A DNA stretch of 64,000 bases from Fimenecus sp964540535 (GTDB lineage Bacteria; Bacillota; Clostridia; Oscillospirales; Acutalibacteraceae). How positions within the stretch are numbered: the stretch's first letter is position 1; each line of letters begins with the position of its first letter. This document shows positions 48,312 through 58,200 of the stretch, in pieces. The position numbers and the translations under genes were made by a program. Below the pieces are notes generated by a model. That model did no database searches. It worked only from the letters and a program-made list of their open reading frames with translations, and was not told the DNA's origin. The stretch lies in contig CAZIMO010000006.1 of NCBI GenBank assembly GCA_964540535.1, positions 62,001 through 126,000 of the forward strand, read 5' to 3'.

Positions 48312-50885
48312 TTACTTTGCAAATTCTACTTCCCAAATTCTGTCTATGGGAGATGAATAAGGATTCAACTCTGACTCTGTGGGAAGACTTGAAGAATCAA
48401 TAACCTTTGAGTTATATGCATAAAGCACACTTCTCTGATATACAGGAAGTTCAATTGCGAGGTCAAGAATCTGTTCCATAGCTTCTTTATAAAGCTCTGA
48501 ACGCTCTGCTTGATCGTTTGTTTCGCGTGCTTCGTCAATAAGGTCACTTAAATCATCCAAGATATTCAATTCTTCAGCAGTACCACTTGCTTTAAGATAA
48601 GGGTAACCCCAAGCAAGTGTGCTTGTTGCTGTTGAATCTTTATGATAAACCTGGTACAAGTCGGGATCCAACGCAGATGTCCAAGCAGCTGCCCAAACAT
48701 CAAGAGAACCTGTATTGATTTTTGTAAGAGCCTGTGTATCACAAACTACTTCAACATTCCAGCCCATATCGTTAAGAAGTGAAGCTGCATCTCTGAATAC
48801 TTTATATGTGGGATGTTCCTGCAAGCTTGAGCCTGCAATTGTAAACTTAACTTTAAGCTCTGAATCGCCTGCGCTAACGCCTGCTTCCTGCATATATTTT
48901 TCAATATTATTAACAGCAATATCCTCGCTCCATGCACCGAGAGGCGGATAGTCAAATCCATTATCTTCAGCGTCTGTACCCGTAGGATATGCCCAGCTAA
49001 CCTTTGACATGGGCCAGAAAATCTGTTCAGCAGTACCTGCACGGTAATAGTCAAGGGCAAGAGATGTATTCATAGCGCACATAATTGCTTTACGAAGATT
49101 TATGTCTTTAACCTTGGCTGCGTTGATACCGATATAACCGTAACCGAGCTGATCGGTTGTAAGAGTAACTATACCCTTCTTTGAAAGCTGACCGAGTTTT
49201 TCATAGTTGTCATTTGTAAGATTGGGAGTAATGTAGTGGACATTGCCCTCTTCCAAAACAGCAATCGCGTTTGAAGAGCTTACTACTTGATAACGAATCT
49301 TTTCAATCTTTGCATTCTCAAGACCCTCGCCTACTGTATTGAAGTATTCGTTAGCCTTGAAATATACAACATTGTTTGTGTAGAAATCGCTCTCTGAAGG
49401 AGTATCGCTATTCTTTGTGTTTGTAGCCTTATAAGAACCTGCACCCATAGGGATTTTAATGTTTCTTGTTGACTGAACGATGTCTGTCATAAAGTCAAAG
49501 CTCGCAAACTCAACACCGAACTGATTGTTAGCGATGTCAACGCCAACCTTACTTCCCTCACCGTAATAGTGCTGAGGAGCAATAGTGATTGCAAAGTTCC
49601 AAATAGCTTTGGGATCAATACCGTCAATTGTAATTGACAATACATCGTATTCGCCGTCATTAGCTACTGTACCGTCATCGTTATGAGCTGAAGCAATCTT
49701 ATAATCTGTACCATTGACATTAATGGTTGTACCGGCTTTATCCGTGTGGGCAAGAGAAACGATACCTGAAATGTTTTCAACTGCTAATTTACCGTCATCA
49801 GAAACATTTTCGTGAAGAATAACTTCTTTTGCTTTAGCAGTAAATTCAGTATTAAGTGTTGCTGCTGTTGCCCAATACTGAAGAATAACATTTAACTCTC
49901 TTGAAATCTTATCATTGTAAACATAATTTACAGCATCATCTTTTGATTTGATCGAAGAAGGATAAGCAGGAGTTAATGTTTCAATCTTAGTACGGTCAAT
50001 TTTACCGTCGTCGCCTTCTGCATACTTAACATCAACATAGCCTTCTGAATACATAAAACAGAAGATTTCATCTGCAAATTCTTCATATGACTTATAAGGT
50101 TCGTCAATATAAGACTCTTGAGCGCTTACATAGTCTGTTTCAAGCTCTTCTTTGAAAAGCTTTAATGCATATTCATAGTCAGAAAGTAAATCTTTGCTTG
50201 TAACATCGTTAGGATTGTTTGAAATAGCTGTTTTATAACCGTTGCTTACTGAATAGTTAGAAATAGCTGTTTTCATTGCTTCATATCCAACCTCATTTGT
50301 TGCAGAAGCCTTAACCTCTGAATTGAAAAGGTTGATCAATTCGTTAATTCTTGCATTTGCTCTTGATGTTGCTTGAGAAGTGATAAGAGTATCACTGTCA
50401 TCAGAAGCAGAACCAACAGTCTGAGTTCTGTATTCTGCAAGACCGAGAATGTCTGTTGAATACAGAGTTGATGAACCTGTATAAACAGGGTCAAGATATA
50501 CATAGTAGTTAAAAAGAACATCTTCCATAGTCAAAGGCTGACCGTCAGAGAACTTAATGCCGTTCTTAATAACAAAATTGTAAGTAGTTGTATCGTTATC
50601 GTTTTCAACAATCTCGTAATCCTTAACAACTACTGCTTCATCTTCACCGTATGCAACTTCGATTTTACCGTCAACATACTTTGAAGAAAGCATACTGATT
50701 TGTGTCATTGCAACAATTGTTCCGTCATTTGCCGATGTGTAAAAGAACGGATTAAATAATCCGTCAAGCTGCTCTGTCATAATAACAAAAGCATCAGCAT
50801 TACTGCCGGAACAGGAAGTGAATGAGGTGAGTATTCCCATGCAGAGAATCAAACACAGGAACAGAGAAATAATTTTCTTTTTCAT
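48312..50885 (-). CDS. oppA: Oversized peptide-binding lipoprotein (OppA-like)
   Basis: Substrate-binding protein of the importer (SBP_bac_5 family). The lipobox TSCS gives lipidated C25. KNGIKFSDGQPLTMEDVLF (about 108-126) is the family hallmark, and NLRKAIMCAMN is seen further on. At 857 residues it is far above the usual 530-600; the excess lies at about 150-400, rich in Ala, Asp, Glu and Ser, before the family sequence resumes near NFAITIAPQHYYG. The extra domain may alter ligand size or anchor the protein to the protease. No such partner is shown directly. Confidence 0.9.
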   Translation of the reverse strand: MKKKIISLFLCLILCMGILTSFTSCSGSNADAFVIMTEQLDGLFNPFFYTSANDGTIVAMTQISMLSSKYVDGKIEVAYGEDEAVVVKDYEIVENDNDTTTYNFVIKNGIKFSDGQPLTMEDVLFNYYVYLDPVYTGSSTLYSTDILGLAEYRTQTVGSASDDSDTLITSQATSRANARINELINLFNSEVKASATNEVGYEAMKTAISNYSVSNGYKTAISNNPNDVTSKDLLSDYEYALKLFKEELETDYVSAQESYIDEPYKSYEEFADEIFCFMYSEGYVDVKYAEGDDGKIDRTKIETLTPAYPSSIKSKDDAVNYVYNDKISRELNVILQYWATAATLNTEFTAKAKEVILHENVSDDGKLAVENISGIVSLAHTDKAGTTINVNGTDYKIASAHNDDGTVANDGEYDVLSITIDGIDPKAIWNFAITIAPQHYYGEGSKVGVDIANNQFGVEFASFDFMTDIVQSTRNIKIPMGAGSYKATNTKNSDTPSESDFYTNNVVYFKANEYFNTVGEGLENAKIEKIRYQVVSSSNAIAVLEEGNVHYITPNLTNDNYEKLGQLSKKGIVTLTTDQLGYGYIGINAAKVKDINLRKAIMCAMNTSLALDYYRAGTAEQIFWPMSKVSWAYPTGTDAEDNGFDYPPLGAWSEDIAVNNIEKYMQEAGVSAGDSELKVKFTIAGSSLQEHPTYKVFRDAASLLNDMGWNVEVVCDTQALTKINTGSLDVWAAAWTSALDPDLYQVYHKDSTATSTLAWGYPYLKASGTAEELNILDDLSDLIDEARETNDQAERSELYKEAMEQILDLAIELPVYQRSVLYAYNSKVIDSSSLPTESELNPYSSPIDRIWEVEFAK

Positions 50886-50915
50886 TTTGTTCGCTCCTTA
50901 TTTATTTTATTGCAT

Positions 50916-52241
50916 TTAATTTGCAAAATTTATTGTAACTGTATTGCCGTTTACAGTGACATCCACATTCTCGGGATCATCGCCGACAACAACACAGTTA
51001 ATCTCTGCTTTTTCAACTGCTGTTGCATTACCCATACCGCAAACAAGACCGATTGAATAATCATCAACACCAAAGTAGCAAGAAGAGTCAATCTTCAAGG
51101 TACTGTTAAGGATATTGACATTACTGATTTTAGCATCATTAGAAATACTGCCTGCAAACAGACCGTAGCTTGTACCTACAACACGGGTACCGTTTTTAAC
51201 AGTAAAGCTAACATTTTCAAGTGTTAAATCTGAAATTTTTGCAGTTTCTGTTAAATAACCGAAAAGTCCTGCATTAACTTTAGAATTGTTTGTCTGTACT
51301 GCATCAACATTTTTAATTTTGTGACCGTTGCCTTTAATTTCGCCGTTAAAATTACCGTACATAAATGCTGTAGGCCAAATTTTATCAGTAAAATCAAGGT
51401 CAGCATATATTTCATAATGTCCGTTAAGACTTGCATTTTTAATTAACTGATCGGCATTATAAATACGGTACCATTCGCCTTCAGTCCAATCAACATAAAG
51501 CTTCATAACGGAATTTTCGGCAGTTCCCGTTTCGTAATTAATAACACCGGGGTGGTTCACAGTTGGAGTATCCAACAGCTGCTCACCTTTTGCATCGTAA
51601 TAAGCTTTATTGAATGTGTATCCTTTTCTTTCAGGGAAATTATACATTTCAATTGCACCTGTTTCATTATCCCAAACAGGTACTGAAATATCACCGATAG
51701 TTGTTGGGTCAAATATCATACTATCCATATATTCCCCGGACTCAAGAGAATAAAAGTCAATTTTAAAGAGAGGAACCCATGCAGCATAAAGAGTAATTAT
51801 AGGTTCTTCGGCTGAATAATCTTTTGCAGGGTCAACATCAAGCAAATCATTTTCAAAGTCCCATTTATCTGAATAAACATAGGATACATTGCCGTTACCG
51901 TCGGTGCTTTCTGTACGCTGTGCATACCACCCTGCAAGGAAATATCCGCTCTTAACTGCCTTAAAAGCGTCGTTACCGCGTTTTGAATTATCGGGTGAAA
52001 TTAAGGAAATTTCAATATGACCGTTACTGCTTTTATCTAAATCAAAGATATTAAAAGAGTCAACAATTACAGATGTGTTTGTTGTGAATGTACCACCGTT
52101 AGCGTCATATTTAACGCTAACGGTGTAATTATCACCATTGTTTGTGTTATAAGGAGTTTCGTCTCCGCTACAGCCAGTAATGAAAGGAATTGCCATTAAA
52201 CCAAGCAATGCAAATGCGATTGCTTTAATTTTCATCTTCAT
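50916..52241 (-). CDS. Surface lipoprotein with InlB-type and GLUG-like repeats
   Basis: About 441 residues starting at ATG 52241, 12 bases after GGAGG; the start overlaps the protease stop by 17 bases. Lipobox ITGC gives a lipidated Cys at about residue 24. One InlB/Listeria-Bacteroides-type repeat (YDANGGTF, FLAGWYA, LYAAW) is followed by a second in the 145-245 region (GEYMDS, KGYTF, LYVDWTEG). The last 180 residues hold beta-helix-like GLUG-style repeats (NADQLIKNAS, GYFNGEIKGNGHKIKN-type, GLFGYLTETA, GLFAGSIS). Likely binds proteins or glycans outside the cell, presenting them to the protease. Confidence 0.85.
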   Translation of the reverse strand: MKMKIKAIAFALLGLMAIPFITGCSGDETPYNTNNGDNYTVSVKYDANGGTFTTNTSVIVDSFNIFDLDKSSNGHIEISLISPDNSKRGNDAFKAVKSGYFLAGWYAQRTESTDGNGNVSYVYSDKWDFENDLLDVDPAKDYSAEEPIITLYAAWVPLFKIDFYSLESGEYMDSMIFDPTTIGDISVPVWDNETGAIEMYNFPERKGYTFNKAYYDAKGEQLLDTPTVNHPGVINYETGTAENSVMKLYVDWTEGEWYRIYNADQLIKNASLNGHYEIYADLDFTDKIWPTAFMYGNFNGEIKGNGHKIKNVDAVQTNNSKVNAGLFGYLTETAKISDLTLENVSFTVKNGTRVVGTSYGLFAGSISNDAKISNVNILNSTLKIDSSCYFGVDDYSIGLVCGMGNATAVEKAEINCVVVGDDPENVDVTVNGNTVTINFAN

Positions 52242-55200
52242 TGTTCTGAACATCCTCCTTCTCTGCGACTGTAACAACATCATCAGTTTCTTCAACAGTC
52301 ACTTCCGATGTTTTTGATTTCTTTTTATTTTTTGATTTTGTTTTTGCATTTTTTAATGACTCAGAAAGCTTTTTTGCAATTGATTTAACTGCTTTTGCAA
52401 TTTTAACACTTACATTTTTAACAGCTTTAACAATTTTCTTTCCAACAGGCTTTAAAGCAACCGCAATTTTTACAAACGCAGGCTTAATAGCGTTTGATAC
52501 TTTAGCTGCAACATGTTTAATAACTGAAGTAATTTTATTAAATACAGGCTTCAGCTTATCAGTAACAGGCTTTAAAACCTTTGAAATCTTATCGGTTACA
52601 GGTTTAACTACCTTTTTGATTTTATCTGTAACAGGTTTAGTAACTTTTTGTATTTTTTCTTTATTTTTCTTGTAAATAACAATTAAAGCAACTGCAAGAA
52701 CAAGAAGAATAAGAATAACTATTACAGCTACACCGCCGTTTGATTTTTTCTCCTCAACAGGATTTTTGTTAGTGCCTTCATCTTTTGCAGGGGTAAGAGC
52801 TTTAATTCTCTGCTCAGCAGATACTAAATCATTATAATTTGTTACCAAAGCCATTTGTTCTGTGGTAGCAACCTTATTATAAGCCGCACGAGCTGTTTCT
52901 ACCAACGGCTTATCGTCATAGGTAACTCTTTCCGGGATAGCTTTGATTGCATTGATAGCGTCAACTGCAACATCATCCGGAGCAGCTGGACCATCAATTC
53001 TTAAATCAAAATACTGATCGCAAATAAATGAATCATAACCAACACCGTTAACAGGCTTAACCATTGTAAGCTTGTTCTTAACATAGCCAATATAATCTAC
53101 GAAATTTGCACCGTAGAATACATTTGAATACATTCCAGAAGTAACATTCCACATATAATAAGGAACAACACCCATACCGTTGATTATAACATTTGTACCG
53201 TCATAATCGGTATATTCGCCGTATTCTCCATTACCGGGAATATGTGCTAAAGATTCATAATATGCAGGATCAAATTCTTCTTCAAAATTAGGAGCGTTAT
53301 AGCTACCGAACAATACCATTTCAAGCTTGTTACAACCGAAGAAAGCTTTATGTCCGATTGCTGTTGTTGTGTAAGGCATCTTAACTCTTACAACATCACT
53401 GCCTGCGAATGCAAATGCTGAAATACGAACTGTATCGTCTGCTACAACAACATCGTTGATTTCTCTACCTGCAAATGTAATGAGTTCAAGACCCTTTTCA
53501 TTCATACAGTAAAGTGAACCGTCAATAACAAACACTGTATCGCTGATTTCATAATTGTAAGATATAACTTCTTTTTCTTTGCCTTTTTCTCTTTCAATCT
53601 TTTTAATACTGAAAGGAGCTACCTTACACATTGCAAATGGGTTATCCGCTACTTTTTCAAGGTCATCGCCCAATTTTACATTAACATTAGTAAGATTTTC
53701 TTTAATAAATGCATTTTTACCAATTGTTTCAGCATTTGTGAGGTCAATGTCAGTAATTGCGCAGTATGCAAATGCGTAATCACCTATATTTTTAGATGCT
53801 TGAAGATTTTCAACCTTTGCCAGCTTATCACAATATGAGAATGTACCCTCGCCGATGTCAGAACCCTTTGCATTAAGCTTGACGCTGTTAAGATTTGTAG
53901 CGGAAACAAATGCGTAATCACCGATTGTCTTTGCACTTGAAAGATCAACTGTTTCAAGACCGCTTTCCATAAATGCATAATCGCCGATAGTTTTAACATT
54001 TTCAAGGTTAATATTTTTGAGTGAAGCACAGCCTGCAAATGCATACTGCGGAATTTCTTCAATTGCATCACTTAACTTAACATTTACCAAGCTACGGCAA
54101 TATGAGAATACATATTCGCCTATGCTCTTTGCTGAAGAAATGTCGGCAGAGGTTATTTGCGGACCGTGATATGTATATCTGTAATATCCGCTGTTTGTTA
54201 CAGAGGCAACGCTCATACTGCTGTCAAGACAAACGAAATAAACATCACCGGAAATAGCATAATCACCAAGTGATTTTACCTTTGAAAGGTCAATATTTTT
54301 AAGGCTTGACATATTGTAGAATGCCATCTTGCCGATTTCGGCATTTGAGCCCAATGTAACAGTTTCAAGACTTGCAGCATTTGCAAAAGCATTTTCACCG
54401 ATTACTGCATCGTTACCGATTGTGAGCGAGGTCAACGGTGAAGAGAATTCATATTTAAAGAGCTTTGTATCATCTTCAACAAACTCTACAATTTTAAATA
54501 CAGAATCTTTATCCATACTAAATGCATAATCGCCGATTTCTACACCGTTGCCGATTACAACAGTAGTAAGCGCAGAACATTCACTGAAAGTACCCTCTGC
54601 AATCTTCATCTTATCGGGAATTGTAACGGAAGTAATCTTTGTAAATGAAAATGCATATTTACCGATTTGTGTTTTTGCAGTAAATCTTGGCATAGTTGTA
54701 ATTGAAGCTTCAAAGAATGCGTATGCACCTATTGTTTTCAATTCGCCCAAGGTTACAGATACAAGGCTCTGATTATGAGCAAGACCGTAATCGCCTACTG
54801 CGGTAACATTGGGAAGATTAACCGATGTAATTTTTTTGTTGTGTGAAAAAGCACCCTTGCGGATTTCATTAACATTTGTACCGCCGATATTGGCAGTTGT
54901 GAACTCACCCTCAACAAGAGGTGAAACAGCAACAAGCTTTTTACTGTCTGCTGACAAAATGTAATTTGCAGTTTGTGATTTGTATGTTTTATTATCTTTT
55001 GAAATCTCAAATTTTGAAATTTTTGTATCCCGGAAAGCAAATACACCGATGTCGTTAACATCCGGGCCTACTGTAACGCTTTCCATAGCTTTACACTCGT
55101 AGAACATACCCTCGGGAATAACTGCAGAATTTACATAGAAATCCTTTAATGTCTCACAGCCTGTGAACGCATATGCACCGTATTTAACCTTTACTTTACC

Positions 55201-58200
55201 TACTTCAACATTTTCAAGTGCTTTACAAGCGGCAAATGCGTACTGACCGATTGAGAATAAAGAATCACCAAGAACAACACCTTTAAGCTTTTGGTTACCT
55301 GCAAATGCATAGTCAGAAATAACGCAGATTGAGCTTAAATCAATTGTATCACGAAGATCGCAATTTTCAAAAGCGTTTTGGTTAATTATTTTAAGATTAT
55401 TCTCACCGCTAAATGTAATCTTTTGGAGTGCAGTACATCCGTAGAATGCACCGTATTCAATAGATTGAAGCGTTGAGGGAAAAACAACTTCTTCAAGCGA
55501 TGTAAGATTTGCAAAAGCGTAATTACTGATTTTCTCAACGCCCTCGGGAATTACAACTTTAGTAATTGTAGTATCACCGATAAACCACTGTTTTGATTTT
55601 TCAGAGTCATCAAATGCAAGCTCTTCTTCGTTTTTCATAACATATTCAAAGTTTGCAAATGAGAACGCACCGATTTCAGTAAGCGAAAGGTCAGTAGGAA
55701 TAGTAACCAACCCGCCGTTACCGTAGTAATGTGTAAGAGTTGCACCGTTTGTTACATATGGATCCTTTACCTCTACTGAAACTGTTTCAGAATAGTAGGT
55801 ACTTTGTCCGTCAAGAAGAACTTTAATTGTTACCGAAGCAAAGCCTTCGGCAACGCCTGTAACATTACCGTATTCGTCAATCTTAACAATGTTTTCATTA
55901 CTGCTTTCATACTCAATTCTTGTATCCTTGGGAAAATACGAGTCTAATGAGTAATTGAGTAATACTGTTTCAGAAGGATAAAGCGATAATTTGAAATTAT
56001 TTTCAAAGAAGTTTTCAGCACCTGTATCGCCAATATCCTTATCTTCATTTTCAAGGATATAATATGCTTTTAAAGTTTTATATCCGTCAAGAGTAAATAC
56101 ATCTGCAACAGGCTTATCAAATCTTCTGTAACCCTCATCACCTTCAGAGAGAACTGTTACATTAAATGTAACGCTCTTATTAGTTGTAGGATCCTGTGCC
56201 TTGATAATAGCATTACCGCTGTGTACTGCGACAAGCTTATTATTAACAACACGAACTACACTTGGCTTGGATGATGAATATTCAAGCAATTCTGCCCACT
56301 CTGTATCGGGAGTTACAACAGGCTCAAGTGTATAAACTTCGTTAGGACTTAATGTAAGACCCTCTTCAAGTCCTTCAAAATAGAAGTCTTTAAAATTGTC
56401 GGGAAGTTCAATTTCATAAGTTGCATAGTTAAGAGCATAGTCATAAACATTTATAACATATGTATTCTTATTTGTTGCATAGTTTTTAATGTCATAAATA
56501 TAATCGGTAAGCTCGTATGTGACCTTTGTTGTACTGTTTCTCTCTGAATAAACAGGAGTTAAATACTGTTCAAAAGCTTTCATTTCAGGTGAAGCATTGC
56601 CGTTTTCATCTTCACCCGTTGTTATATAACCGATTTGTGCACTCATTGCGTAATGGTTATCATAGATATAAACATCCGCATAGAGACGGTTTTTATCAAG
56701 TGTTTTATCGTATTCGGAGCGATACTGCACATCTGTAATTGTAGGAGCTTCAAAGTCCGCAACCAACGGGAATTCAAACACATTGTTCTCATTAGTTTCA
56801 AGACCGCCGTCGCCGTAATCGAGATAACCTACAAGCTTAACTGTATATTCACTGTTATTTTCTAAACTGTGTTCTGTTGTATCAAATTCAATTTCAACAT
56901 TGGCAGGATAAATCGAAGCGCCGCCGTCGCCGTATGACTTGCGGATGTTAGTTTCGGTACGCTCAAATACCACCTCACCTGTTACATCGTCTGTAATTGT
57001 AATATCAATTTTAGCAGCGTTTCGCAAAAGACCTGCCCAAACAAAACGGAGCGAATGAATTGTACCAACTTGATTTGATAATGCAATATAATTTTCATTT
57101 GCAGAAATGACCATATCATTGGGGTCTTTAACAAAATAGTAAGAACCTAAATAGCTTACATAGTCATCACTTACACCGCCGACAGGTCGAGTTGCATAAG
57201 CGTCTGCTTTTACCTTATCTTCTTCATCAATACCTGTGTCAAGCTCGTCTGCATTGGTATCGAAATATGTAAGGTCGAATAAAGGAGCTTTTGTCCAATC
57301 GCCGTAAAATGCAAGGTAAGGAACGTTCAAGTCAATCTTTGTGCCTGACTTTGCCTCAAGAGTAATGAAACCTTCAACATACATACCGTTTTCAAATGAA
57401 TCATTAAGATACTGCTTATCTTCATCACTCAAAGTAATTTTAACAGTTACTGTAGCTGACTCGCCTTTTTTAACCTTAACTTTATTGCCACTGAGTTTTC
57501 CGTTTTCAACAGAAACAACTTCAATTGAAGCTCCATCTAAAATATAAGCTTCTTCTGTAACAGTTGTTTCACCAGCATTGGTCTTTGTTTCACTTACACC
57601 TTCAGTCATAACATAAGCACCGATTTTGTAAGAAAGCTTTTTCTTGCCTACATTATTGATTGTGAAGCTCATTTCATAAACGCCGCTCTTTTGCGGATCA
57701 TCGCCCAACTCAAGCTTGGCTTTATCGCTTACATTACCGTCAGCATCTGTAGTAGTGATATAAGCGGGAGATTTAATAGAATTTTCAAGGTTTGCAAGAC
57801 CTGCACCTTGTTTTCTTACAGAATATGGTAAACCGTTTTTACCGAGAGCTATATCAGCAGTTGACATCAACAAACAATTAACCATTGTATTGACTTTCTG
57901 ATTGTCATCTGCAATTTCGGGGAAGTTTTCTACAACATACTGTCTTAAAAGAATAACAACACCTGCAAGGTTAGGACAAGCCATTGATGTACCGGACAGA
58001 CGGTCATAACCGCCGCCTGTAATTGATGAAAGAATGCTTCCGCCGTGTGCTGTAATTTCCGGTTTAATGCGAAGATCGGGAGTAGGACCCCATGATGAGA
58101 AATCTGAAATAAACGGACCTGAAGTCTGTTTGCGGTTGATTTTAAGAGTACCCTTACCTTCAGCCGCCAACATTTCACCGTCATCCTGTGAAATTGAACA

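Noticed and set aside
52225..52241. Frameshift joining the protease and the lipoprotein into one protein
   Set aside because: The lipoprotein has its own GGAGG, start codon and lipobox signal peptide, so the 17-base overlap is a normal coupled gene pair, not a broken gene.
53308..55740. CRISPR-like or tandem DNA repeat array
   Set aside because: The periodic DNA encodes degenerate LRR_5 protein repeats in one open frame with no conserved direct repeat and spacer structure.
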